DNA from: JAAYCI01 sp964472465
GTDB lineage: Bacteria > Bacillota > Clostridia > Oscillospirales > Ruminococcaceae
Direction: 5' to 3'
Assembly: GCA_964472465.1 (NCBI GenBank)
Contig: CAYYLW010000161.1
Location: forward strand, 1 to 5,563
Length of the DNA: 5,563 nt
Of this stretch, positions 1 to 5,449 are shown in pieces. The notes beneath the pieces were generated by a model that had not been told where the DNA came from, searched no databases, and saw only the letters and a program-made list of their open reading frames with translations. Position 1 is the first letter of the stretch, and each line of letters starts with the position of its first letter. Position numbers and translations under genes: made by a program.

Positions 1-1
1 C

Positions 2-301
2 GACATGGCCGTCATCTTCACCGTGGGCGACCCCGCCTGCATCGGCGCCATGGCCGCCATCAAAGCCGCGGGTGCCAGCACCGTGATGATTGGCTTCGAC
101 GCGAACCCCGAAGCGCACGAGGCCATTCTGGACCCCGAAAACGGCAAAGTGTGGGTGGCCGACGTCGCCCAGGATCCTTACCAAATCGGCTACCAGATTT
201 CCGAGCAGATGGTGAAATACCTCACCGAGGGCAGCGTGGACAAAGACGTGATTCTGATTGCCCCCTACCTGGTGGATGCGAGCAATGCCGTAGCCGCCTA
301 A
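2..301 (+). CDS. Sugar ABC transporter substrate-binding protein, C-terminal part (5' end outside window)
   Basis: Extracytoplasmic receptor of a sugar ABC importer, expected to bind the sugar outside the membrane and deliver it to the permease encoded downstream. Only the last 99 residues are in the window; the frame is open to the left edge and ends at TAA 299-301. Visible features match the C-terminal lobe of the RbsB/periplasmic-binding-protein-like family (Peripla_BP_4): a beta strand plus helix of the type AVIFTVGDPACIGAMAAIKAAG, then the conserved hinge-region GFD (IGFDANPEA), then VADVAQDPYQIGYQ, which corresponds to the A-x-x-Q-x-P-x-x-IG motif of RbsB, and a final amphipathic helix (ISEQMVKYL). 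The signal peptide and N-lobe are not visible. The ATPase and permease genes directly downstream support the call. The ligand cannot be told from this fragment. Confidence 0.88.
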   Translation, partial: DMAVIFTVGDPACIGAMAAIKAAGASTVMIGFDANPEAHEAILDPENGKVWVADVAQDPYQIGYQISEQMVKYLTEGSVDKDVILIAPYLVDASNAVAA

Positions 302-316
302 GATGTTTTAGAAAGT

Positions 317-354
317 TTCTGCCCGAGCAAGGCCAGCGCCAGGCTCGGGCAGAA
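317..354 (+). promoter_or_regulatory. 12-bp perfect stem-loop just after the binding-protein gene
   Basis: Left arm 317-328 (TTCTGCCCGAGC) pairs perfectly with right arm 343-354 (GCTCGGGCAGAA). The 14-base loop could form a further GGC/GCC stem (331-333 with 338-340). It begins 15 bases after the stop codon. No T-run follows, so it does not look like a standard intrinsic terminator. In binding-protein-dependent transporter operons, hairpins at this place often protect the upstream mRNA from 3' exonucleases or cause partial termination, giving more binding protein than membrane subunits. That role is inferred here. Confidence 0.7.
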
Positions 355-361
355 TGCGGAA

Positions 362-391
362 GGGAAGGGGCTGTATAAAATGGCCCCTCCC
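362..391 (+). promoter_or_regulatory. Second, G/C-rich imperfect hairpin
   Basis: AGGGGC at 366-371 pairs with GCCCCT at 383-388. The stem extends by GGG 362-364 with CCC 389-391 if A365 is bulged. The loop (372-382) is A+T-rich and includes TATAAA. It lies 7 bases after the first hairpin, so the two could stack as a tandem structure. No U-tract follows. The TATAAA could be mistaken for a -10 box, but no -35 is visible at the right distance. Confidence 0.45.
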
Positions 392-426
392 CTCCATACC
401 ACACGGCACGGGCCCTGCGCGCGCCG

Positions 427-476
427 CGTGGCATGAGGGGGAAACCCCCGGCAGACGGGAACAAGAGGCAGCCACG
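427..476 (+). promoter_or_regulatory. Hairpin pair upstream of the ATPase ribosome-binding site
   Basis: GGGGG 437-441 and CCCCC 445-449 enclose an AAA loop, giving a compact 5-bp hairpin. It is flanked by CGTGGC 427-432 and GCCACG 471-476, which are exact inverted repeats and could close an outer stem. The segment around 423-430 can instead pair with 400-407 (7 of 8 positions), so two folds compete. Alternating folds just ahead of a Shine-Dalgarno site could tune translation of the ATPase gene, but G+C-rich sequence produces such pairings by chance and I treat this as tentative. Confidence 0.35.
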
Positions 477-502
477 AGACAGAAGGTGAGGAGTGAAAGG
501 CA

Positions 503-1888
503 ATGGAACCTTGTTTACAAGCGGTGAACATCAGCAAAGTTTTCCCGGGCGTCAAAGCGCTCACCGATGTTTCGCTGGATTTCTTCTCTGGTGAGGTACA
601 CGCGCTGATTGGGGAAAACGGCGCGGGAAAATCTACCTTGATAAAAATACTTTCGGGTGTGTATACCCCCACCGAAGGCCATGTGGTGCTGGAGGGGCAA
701 ACCCTGGATTTCAAAGGCCCACGAGATGCGCTGGACAAGGGTATATTTGTCATCCACCAGGAACTCAGCATTGCAAGCGACCTCACGGTGGCCGAGAATA
801 TCTTCCTGGGCGAAGAAATGTGCAGTGGCCTCTTTTTAAACAACCGCAAAATGAACGAGCGGGCCGATGAGCTGCTGCGTTTCATGAAAGTGGACCACTC
901 CATCAAAGCCACAGACTTGGCGGGCAGGCTTACAGCGGCCCAGCAACAGATGGTGGAGATTGCCAAGGTCATCAACAAGCAGGCCAAGGTGGTCATCATG
1001 NNNNNNNNNNNCCAGATGTGCGACCGCGCCACCGTGCTGCGCGACGGCTGCAAGGTGCGCACCGATAAAATTGCCGATATCACCGAGCGGGAGCTGGTGA
1101 GCAGCATGGTAGGCCGCGAGATAAAAGATTATTTCATCCACACCTCGCACGAACGCGGCGAGGAGATGCTGCGGGTGGAGGGCCTCAGCCGGGGCCATGA
1201 ATTCAGCGACATATCCTTCACCGCCTACTCGGGTGAGATTTTGGGCATTGCCGGGCTGGTGGGCGCAGGCCGTACCGAGGTGATGGAGACCATCTTTGGC
1301 GCGCGCGTGGCCGACGCTGGGCAGGTGTTTGTGAAGGGGAAGGCCGTGCACTTTAAAAGCCCCAAAGACGCCATTGCCCACAAAATTGGCCTTGTGACGG
1401 AGGACCGCCGCACCACAGGTCTCATGCTGGGGGCCATGGTGAAAGATAACATTGTGCTGCCCAGCCTGATTTACCACCACAAAAGTCTGGGGGTGCTGGA
1501 TGCCCGCTGGGAAAAAGAGGTGGCCGAGGAATATGTGGGCAAGCTGCGGGTGAAAACCCCCAGCATCGATACACCGGTGCAGAACCTTTCGGGCGGCAAC
1601 CAGCAAAAAATTATCCTGGCCAAATGGCTGATTGCCGAGAGCCAGATACTGATTTTGGACGAGCCCACCCGGGGCATTGACGTGAATGCGAAGAGTGAGT
1701 TCTATGCACTGATGAGCGACTTTGTGGCCCAGGGCGGCTGCATCGTGATGGTTTCCTCCGAACTGCCCGAGGTCATTGGCATCAGCGACCGGGTGCTGGT
1801 GATGCGCGAGGGCAAAATAAGCGGGGAGCTCAGCCGCGAAGAGGCGAACGAACAATCCATCATAGAGCTGGCCAGCCAAACGGCCTAA
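503..1888 (+). CDS. Sugar ABC transporter ATP-binding protein, RbsA/MglA type (contains an assembly gap)
   Basis: Cytoplasmic ATPase that powers the sugar importer; two fused nucleotide-binding domains, as in RbsA, MglA and XylG. First domain: Walker A GENGAGKST at residues 37-45, Q-loop Gln86, ABC signature in the degenerate form LTAAQ at 143-147. The sequence then stops at VVIM (163-166), just before the expected Walker B DEPT, and enters the N run. Second domain: degenerate Walker A GLVGAGRTE at 251-259 (lacking the Lys, normal for this subfamily), signature LSGGNQQK 362-369, Walker B with DEPTRGID 386-393, then VSSELPEV in place of the usual H-loop, also typical. As written it has 461 residues against about 500 for the family; the shortfall of about 36 residues falls entirely at the N run, so the real gene is probably full length. 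Start ATG 503 is preceded by GAGGAG (488-493). The permease gene follows after 36 bp. Confidence 0.95.
   Translation: MEPCLQAVNISKVFPGVKALTDVSLDFFSGEVHALIGENGAGKSTLIKILSGVYTPTEGHVVLEGQTLDFKGPRDALDKGIFVIHQELSIASDLTVAENIFLGEEMCSGLFLNNRKMNERADELLRFMKVDHSIKATDLAGRLTAAQQQMVEIAKVINKQAKVVIMXXXXQMCDRATVLRDGCKVRTDKIADITERELVSSMVGREIKDYFIHTSHERGEEMLRVEGLSRGHEFSDISFTAYSGEILGIAGLVGAGRTEVMETIFGARVADAGQVFVKGKAVHFKSPKDAIAHKIGLVTEDRRTTGLMLGAMVKDNIVLPSLIYHHKSLGVLDARWEKEVAEEYVGKLRVKTPSIDTPVQNLSGGNQQKIILAKWLIAESQILILDEPTRGIDVNAKSEFYALMSDFVAQGGCIVMVSSELPEVIGISDRVLVMREGKISGELSREEANEQSIIELASQTA
1001..1011. other. Assembly gap (11 N) hiding about 120 bases of the ATPase gene
   Basis: Eleven undetermined bases. The residues before it (VVIM) and after it (QMCDRATVLRDG) match family positions that in E. 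coli RbsA lie about 40 residues apart. That span should hold Walker B DEPT, the D-loop and the H-loop (SHRxxEIF) of the first domain. The N run supplies only 4 codons, so its length understates the true gap by about 108 bases. The frame happens to stay intact across it. A genuine deletion of the catalytic core is possible but much less likely than an assembly artefact. Confidence 0.85.
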
Positions 1889-1906
1889 AGCCCACTGGGC
1901 AACAAC

Positions 1907-1914
1907 AGGAAAGG
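1907..1914 (+). promoter_or_regulatory. Ribosome-binding site of the permease gene
   Basis: AGGAAAGG lies 10 bases before ATG 1925. An in-frame GTG at 1916 would start only 1-5 bases after this purine block, which is too close. This spacing decides the choice of ATG 1925 as the permease start. Confidence 0.6.
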
Positions 1915-1924
1915 TGTGCGGGAG

Positions 1925-2929
1925 ATGCAAAAAGTGAGCAAAGGCAAGTTTAACCTGGCAGAGTTTTTTATGAAGAACATGGTGGTGGTGATTCTCATCA
2001 TCCTGTTTTTGGTGTTTGGTATCGCCACCTCGTCAACCTTCTTTAGCGCTACCAACATCGTCAACCTCACCACCCAAATGGCCATCAACGCCATGCTTTC
2101 GGCGGGGCTTACCTACGTTATCATCCTGGGCGGCATCGATATTTCGGTGGGCTCGGTGGCGGCGCTGGCGGGCGTGGTGGCCTCTTTGGTGGGCGCGCAA
2201 TTCCCAAACATGAGCACCCTGGGTTCGCTGGTTATTTTGGTGGGCTCGGCCCTGGTGGTGGGCGGCGTGTGCGGCGCCTTCAACGGTTTGATGATTACCA
2301 AATTTAAAGTGGTGCCTATGATTGCCACCCTGGCCATGCTTACCATTGGCCGTGGCTTCTGCTTCATCCTCTCAGGCGGCACGGCGGTAAGCGGCCTGCC
2401 CAACACCTTCGCCTGGCTGGGCGCGGGGCGCTGGCTGACGACAGAGGGCCGCGCCCAGGGCTGGATTCCAAATATCACCGTGTTTGTGATTATTGTGGTG
2501 GCTATTGTGCACCTGCTGCTGAGCAAAACCGTGTTTGGCCGCCATGTATATGCCACCGGCAGCAACCGCAATGTGGCCCACCTCTCGGGCATCAACACCG
2601 ACCTTACCATCTTTAAAGGCCATGTGCTGTGTTCTGTGATGGCGGCCCTGGCGGGCGTATTGAACGCCAGCAAGCTGCAAAGCGGCCAGCCCGCCGCCTG
2701 CGAAGGCTACGAGATGTATGCCATTGCCGCCACCGTGCTGGGCGGCACCAGCCTTACCGGGGGCAGCGGTTCGGTGGCGCGTGCCATGTTCGGCTGTGCG
2801 GTTATCGCGGTTATCAACAACGGCATGAACCTCTTGCATGTGAACAGCTACTGGCAAAAGGTGGTCATCGGTACCATCATCCTGCTGGCGGTTATCATGG
2901 ACATGGCCCAGAAAAAGAAAAAAGTGTAG
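1925..2929 (+). CDS. Sugar ABC transporter permease, RbsC type
   Basis: Inner-membrane channel subunit of the importer (BPD_transp_2 family, as RbsC, XylH, AraH), probably acting as a homodimer with the ATPase upstream. It has 334 residues, close to the 321 of E. coli RbsC. A short basic N-tail (KVSKGKFNLAEFFMKN) precedes a first membrane helix at about 19-35, followed by a run of hydrophobic helices to a last one at about 305-325; the C-tail is AQKKKKV, fitting a cytoplasmic end. Family motifs: GGIDISVGS at 69-77, VVPMIATLAMLTIGRG, FGRHVYATG at 204-212 (the coupling loop contacting the ATPase), GYEMYAIAATVLGGTSLTGG ending near 280. The ATG at 1925 is preferred to an in-frame GTG at 1916 because of ribosome-binding-site spacing. 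The protein looks intact; substrate unknown. Confidence 0.94.
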   Translation: MQKVSKGKFNLAEFFMKNMVVVILIILFLVFGIATSSTFFSATNIVNLTTQMAINAMLSAGLTYVIILGGIDISVGSVAALAGVVASLVGAQFPNMSTLGSLVILVGSALVVGGVCGAFNGLMITKFKVVPMIATLAMLTIGRGFCFILSGGTAVSGLPNTFAWLGAGRWLTTEGRAQGWIPNITVFVIIVVAIVHLLLSKTVFGRHVYATGSNRNVAHLSGINTDLTIFKGHVLCSVMAALAGVLNASKLQSGQPAACEGYEMYAIAATVLGGTSLTGGSGSVARAMFGCAVIAVINNGMNLLHVNSYWQKVVIGTIILLAVIMDMAQKKKKV

Positions 2930-2945
2930 GCGTAAAGCCGATTGA

Positions 2946-2963
2946 GGGATGCAGGGCATTCCC
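2946..2963 (+). promoter_or_regulatory. Small imperfect hairpin between permease and DhaK-like genes
   Basis: GGGATGC (2946-2952) can pair with GCATTCCC (2956-2963) with a single bulged T and a 3-base loop. It sits 16 bases after the permease stop and before the ribosome-binding site AAGGA (2971-2975) of the next gene. Without a following T-run it is not a terminator; it may be a processing or stability element, or chance. Confidence 0.3.
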
Positions 2964-2985
2964 AGACAGGAAGGAACCAAGCCGT

Positions 2986-3945
2986 ATGATATGGGGCGCA
3001 GAAAACACAGACTTTTTCGCCTCCCGTTTTTTCGATGGGATGGAGGCGGCTTACCCCGAGCGCTGGCGCAAATTCACCGGGGAGAAAAACACGGCCGCGC
3101 TTGTGAAGCGGCAGCCCACACCGGGCCAAGTGGCCATTGTGGCCAGCGGCGGGGCGGGCAGCGGGCCGCTGTTCCCGGGCTATGTGGCCGAAGGCCTGGC
3201 CGACGCCGTGGTGGTGGGGGGGCCGTTTGCCGCCCCAAACGCCTACTGCTTGTATGAGGTGGGCAAACACCTGGGGCAGGAAAAAGGCGTACTGCTTTTG
3301 TATAACAACTTTGCCGGGGACTTTCTAAACAACGATATGGCCCAGGAACTACTGGAGATGGACGGTGTGCCCGTGGCCAGCTTTGCCGTTACCGACGACA
3401 TTGCCTCGGCCCTGGGCGAGGGCAGGGAAAAACGGAGCGGGCGCTGTGGCATCGGTTTGCTGATGAAGCTGGCGGCCAGCTATGCCAGAGATGGCATGGG
3501 CCCCTGCGAAATTGCCGAAAAGCTGGAAGCGGCGAACGCCCGGCTGGGTACCCTGAGCATGATGACCGATTTTGAGCGAAATGAGATTGTTTACGGGAAT
3601 GGGTTCTCCGGCGAGCCGGGCTTCCGTGCCGAAACCCATATGGATATGGACAGGATGGCCGAAGAGGCCGTGGAGATGCTGGTGGAAGATTTGCAGCCGA
3701 AAGCGGGCGAGAGAATGGTTTTGCTCATCAACCGCCTGCGCTATACCAGCTATGCCGATAGTTACTTTGTGGCAGCCAGCGCCAAAAAGGCACTGGAAAA
3801 AGCCGCCCCCGTGGCACAGTTGCGGGTGGGAAGTTATTCCAATATACTGGATGTGTATGGTTTTAACTTTAGCATTCTATGCGCTAGCGATGAAATGCTG
3901 GCCCACCTGGGGGAGCCTGTTTACACAGACAGTTTCATCCTGTAA
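2986..3945 (+). CDS. Divergent dihydroxyacetone kinase K-subunit (DhaK)-like protein lacking both active-site histidines
   Basis: A 319-residue member of the DAK1/DhaK family by motif order: SGGAGSGPLFPGYVAEGL at 54-71 (family SGGGSGHEPxxxGYVGxGM), GVLLLYNNFAGDFLNN at 101-116 (family GVLLIxKNYTGDxxNF), VTDDIA 135-140 (family DDDVA), GRCGIG 152-157 (family GRRGVAG), NGFSGEPG 205-212 (family xGIHGEPG), LINRLRYTS (family LVNxLGATP) and a C-terminus of the SxLDxxGFxxxLL type. In E. coli DhaK, His230 binds the ketone covalently, and His56 and Asp109 assist catalysis. Here the first is Ser208, the second is missing (Pro61 region), and only the Asp remains (Asp112); Lys104 aligns with Asn107. It may therefore phosphorylate something other than dihydroxyacetone, or act as a ligand sensor. 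Start ATG 2986 has AAGGA 10 bases upstream; an upstream in-frame extension would overlap the permease and lacks family similarity. A DeoR gene follows after 24 bp and a DhaL gene after that. Confidence 0.85.
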   Translation: MIWGAENTDFFASRFFDGMEAAYPERWRKFTGEKNTAALVKRQPTPGQVAIVASGGAGSGPLFPGYVAEGLADAVVVGGPFAAPNAYCLYEVGKHLGQEKGVLLLYNNFAGDFLNNDMAQELLEMDGVPVASFAVTDDIASALGEGREKRSGRCGIGLLMKLAASYARDGMGPCEIAEKLEAANARLGTLSMMTDFERNEIVYGNGFSGEPGFRAETHMDMDRMAEEAVEMLVEDLQPKAGERMVLLINRLRYTSYADSYFVAASAKKALEKAAPVAQLRVGSYSNILDVYGFNFSILCASDEMLAHLGEPVYTDSFIL

Positions 3946-3969
3946 GGCCAGCCATAGGGGGATGAAGGT

Positions 3970-4743
3970 ATGTTTCCAGAAGAGCGGCAGCAGAAAATTT
4001 ATGACATCATTTGCGAAAAGCGCTCGGTAAAAGTGAGCCAGCTAAGCACCGCGATGAATATTTCCGAGGTGACGGTGCGGCGAGATTTGGAAGAACTGCA
4101 CCGCCAAAAACGAATTTTACGCACCCACGGCGGGGCCATTGCCATGTACTCGGTGGCCAGCGAGGTGAGCGCGCCGGAGCTGATTTCCAGCCATAAGAGC
4201 CTGGACGAAAAACGGCTGATTGCCCAGAAGGCCTATGGTCTTATCAGCGATAACGACACCCTGCTGCTGGAAAATTCCAGCACGGTGTTTGAGCTGGTGA
4301 AGATGATTGCCACGGGTGAGCGGCGGAACCTGCGGGTGATTACCACCTCTCTGCTTATGGTGAGTGCCTTTGCCAACTGCGAGGATATCAAGGTGATTTT
4401 GGTGGGGGGCGAAGTGAACTACCGCCACAACAACCTAGAGGGGCATATCGCCAAGGAGATTATTAAGGGCCTGCGGGCCGATAAATGCTTCATTGGCATC
4501 AATGGAATAGACCGCACCTTCGGTTTTTCCACCCCGCGCTTTGAGGACGCCGAGGCCAAAGACAGGATTTTAGAATCCAGCATCCAGTCCTTCATCCTGG
4601 CCGATAGCAGCAAGTTTGAAAAAACGTACCTGGCCAGGGTGACAAGCCAGTGTGACTATCTGATTACCGACAAGCGGATGCCGGACTGTGAGTATGAATG
4701 GCTGGAAGAGCAGACCAACCTGGTGTTTGCAAACGAGGACTAG
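3970..4743 (+). CDS. DeoR/GlpR-family transcriptional regulator
   Basis: DNA-binding regulator, 257 residues, the usual family size, probably controlling this catabolic cluster. The N-terminal winged helix-turn-helix covers about residues 4-56, with the family hallmark SEVTVRRDLEEL at 32-43 and the wing ILRTHGGA at 49-56. The C-terminal DeoRC sensor domain (ribose-5-phosphate-isomerase-like fold, normally binding a phosphorylated sugar) shows VITTSL 123-128, LVGGEV 144-149, ADKCFIGINGID 170-181, EAKDRIL 195-201 and ADSSKF 211-216. The sensor loop usually read as D-x-G-T-T is ENSST at 101-105, so effector recognition may differ from the norm. Start ATG 3970 has AGGGGG 3956-3961 upstream. The gene lies between the DhaK-like and DhaL genes, an uncommon order. 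Whether it represses or activates is not visible; most relatives are repressors relieved by a sugar phosphate. Confidence 0.93.
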   Translation: MFPEERQQKIYDIICEKRSVKVSQLSTAMNISEVTVRRDLEELHRQKRILRTHGGAIAMYSVASEVSAPELISSHKSLDEKRLIAQKAYGLISDNDTLLLENSSTVFELVKMIATGERRNLRVITTSLLMVSAFANCEDIKVILVGGEVNYRHNNLEGHIAKEIIKGLRADKCFIGINGIDRTFGFSTPRFEDAEAKDRILESSIQSFILADSSKFEKTYLARVTSQCDYLITDKRMPDCEYEWLEEQTNLVFANED

Positions 4744-4773
4744 GGCAAGCAAGAACAAGCAAAAGGGGACGAC

Positions 4774-5412
4774 ATGGAAACACTGAGCGAAAAGCAACTG
4801 CAAGACGCGCTAAAGCTGGTGTGCCACCGTGTGGTGGCCAGTGAAGCGCGGCTGACCGAGATAGACACCATCATTGGAGATGGAGACCACGGCATGGGCA
4901 TGCGGGAGGGCTTTACCGCCCTGCTGGAGCTGCTGGAAGCAGAGTGCTACCAAACACCGTTTGAGCTGCTGCGCGCTTCGGGCATTCAGCTACTCAAAAC
5001 CATGGGCGGGGCTTCGGGTGTGATATTTGGCACCATGTTCACCGGCGGCTACGAGGCCGTGCAGGGGAAAGAGACACTGAGCGCGGCCGACCTTGCCGCC
5101 TTTTTCGCGGGCGGTGCGGCGGCCATACAAAAGCGTGGGCGCAGCGGGCCGGGAGACAAAACCATGCTGGACGCGCTGTTGCCAGCCGTGGCTGCCATGG
5201 AGGAGAAAAGCCGCCACACCAGCGACGTAAAAGCAGTGCTGGAGGCGGCTTGGCAGGGGGCAGAGGCGGGCGTAAAAGCCAGCGAGCAGATGCTGCCGCG
5301 CACTGGGCGCAGCAAAAACTTCCGCGAGCAGGCCCTGGGCTACCCGGACCCCGGCGCGGTTTCGGTGTCCATCATATTCAAAGGGCTATTCGATGGTGTA
5401 TCCAATGTATAA
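4774..5412 (+). CDS. Dihydroxyacetone kinase L-subunit (DhaL)-type nucleotide-binding protein
   Basis: Cytoplasmic nucleotide-binding half of a two-subunit dihydroxyacetone-type kinase (DAK2/DhaL domain), 212 residues against 210 in E. coli DhaL. The three metal-coordinating aspartates are present at Asp31, Asp36 and Asp38 in EIDTIIGDGDHG, matching Asp30/35/37 of E. coli. Further conserved elements are TMGGASG 76-82 (phosphate-binding loop), GPGDKTMLDAL 125-135, and TGRSKNFREQALGYPDPGAVS 177-197 with Arg179. Nothing essential appears missing, so the phosphoryl-transfer subunit looks functional, in contrast to the altered DhaK-like partner. In stand-alone PTS-dependent systems DhaL carries a tightly bound ADP that is rephosphorylated by DhaM; no DhaM gene lies in this window, so the phosphate donor (PTS or ATP) is open. 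Start ATG 4774 follows AAAAGGGG (4761-4768); the gap from the regulator gene is 30 bp. Confidence 0.93.
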   Translation: METLSEKQLQDALKLVCHRVVASEARLTEIDTIIGDGDHGMGMREGFTALLELLEAECYQTPFELLRASGIQLLKTMGGASGVIFGTMFTGGYEAVQGKETLSAADLAAFFAGGAAAIQKRGRSGPGDKTMLDALLPAVAAMEEKSRHTSDVKAVLEAAWQGAEAGVKASEQMLPRTGRSKNFREQALGYPDPGAVSVSIIFKGLFDGVSNV

Positions 5413-5449
5413 CATTTTATATTTTATAACGTAAGGAGAATGTAGACTC
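5413..5449 (+). promoter_or_regulatory. A+T-rich spacer with repeated TATAAC and ATTTTAT, ahead of the aldolase gene
   Basis: The only strongly A+T-rich patch in the window, running from the end of the DhaL gene. TATAAC occurs at 5408-5413 (overlapping the DhaL stop codon) and again at 5425-5430; ATTTTAT is repeated in tandem at 5414-5420 and 5421-5427. TTATA (5417-5421) and TATAA (5425-5429) form a small palindrome. Either TATAAC resembles a -10 box, but I find no convincing -35 at 16-18 bp, so a secondary promoter is only possible. It could equally be an unstructured leader that favours translation of the aldolase. Confidence 0.3.
5433..5438 (+). promoter_or_regulatory. Ribosome-binding site of the aldolase gene
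   Basis: AAGGAG, a near-perfect Shine-Dalgarno, lies 11 bases before ATG 5450. A second in-frame ATG at 5456 would be 17 bases away, so 5450 is preferred. Confidence 0.75.

Larger units (their letters stand above)
302..502 (+). other. Non-coding spacer between binding-protein gene and ATPase gene, rich in inverted repeats
   Basis: This 201-bp spacer holds no convincing gene; open frames crossing it are shadows without a family match. It contains at least three potential RNA hairpins (317-354, 362-391, 437-449) and a longer-range pairing (427-432 with 471-476), then the ribosome-binding site of the ATPase gene (GAGGAG near 488-493). Its length contrasts with the 24-56 bp gaps elsewhere in the cluster. 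I see no U-run after any stem, no clear sigma-70 promoter pair and no cre-like box. A likely role is to separate high expression of the binding protein from lower expression of the membrane components. Confidence 0.6.

Noticed and set aside
317..354. Intrinsic transcription terminator
   Set aside because: The stem is strong but no T-run follows, and the operon continues with the other subunits of the same importer.
374..379. TATAAA as a -10 promoter box in the first spacer
   Set aside because: No -35 at 16-18 bp upstream, and the box lies in the loop of a G/C hairpin.
298..1107. Open frame on the - strand (269 codons) over the spacer and start of the ATPase gene
   Set aside because: Antisense shadow with low-complexity Ser/Pro/Leu composition, crosses the N run and has no family motif.
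1253..1279. Loss of the Walker A lysine in the second ATPase domain (GLVGAGRTE)
   Set aside because: This degenerate form is normal for the second domain of RbsA/MglA-type proteins, so it is not a defect.
1890..1900. Small hairpin GCCC-ACT-GGGC after the ATPase stop codon
   Set aside because: Only 4 bp, as expected by chance in G+C-rich DNA.
836..1930. Long open frame on the - strand (364 codons) opposite the ATPase gene
   Set aside because: It lies fully antisense to a clearly recognisable ABC ATPase, crosses the N run, is rich in His/Ala/Gln as expected for the reverse of G+C-rich coding DNA, and has no recognisable motif.
2372..2980. Open frame on the - strand opposite the permease gene
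   Set aside because: His/Gln/Ala-rich reverse-strand shadow of a well-supported membrane protein gene.
2629..2985. Upstream in-frame extension of the DhaK-like gene into the permease gene
   Set aside because: The extension is an Arg/Gly/His-rich shadow of the permease in another frame. Family similarity and a good ribosome-binding site place the start at 2986.
3572..4030. Open frame on the + strand overlapping the DhaK-like and DeoR genes
   Set aside because: Out-of-frame Trp/Pro/Arg-rich translation spanning two recognised genes; no motif and no ribosome-binding site.
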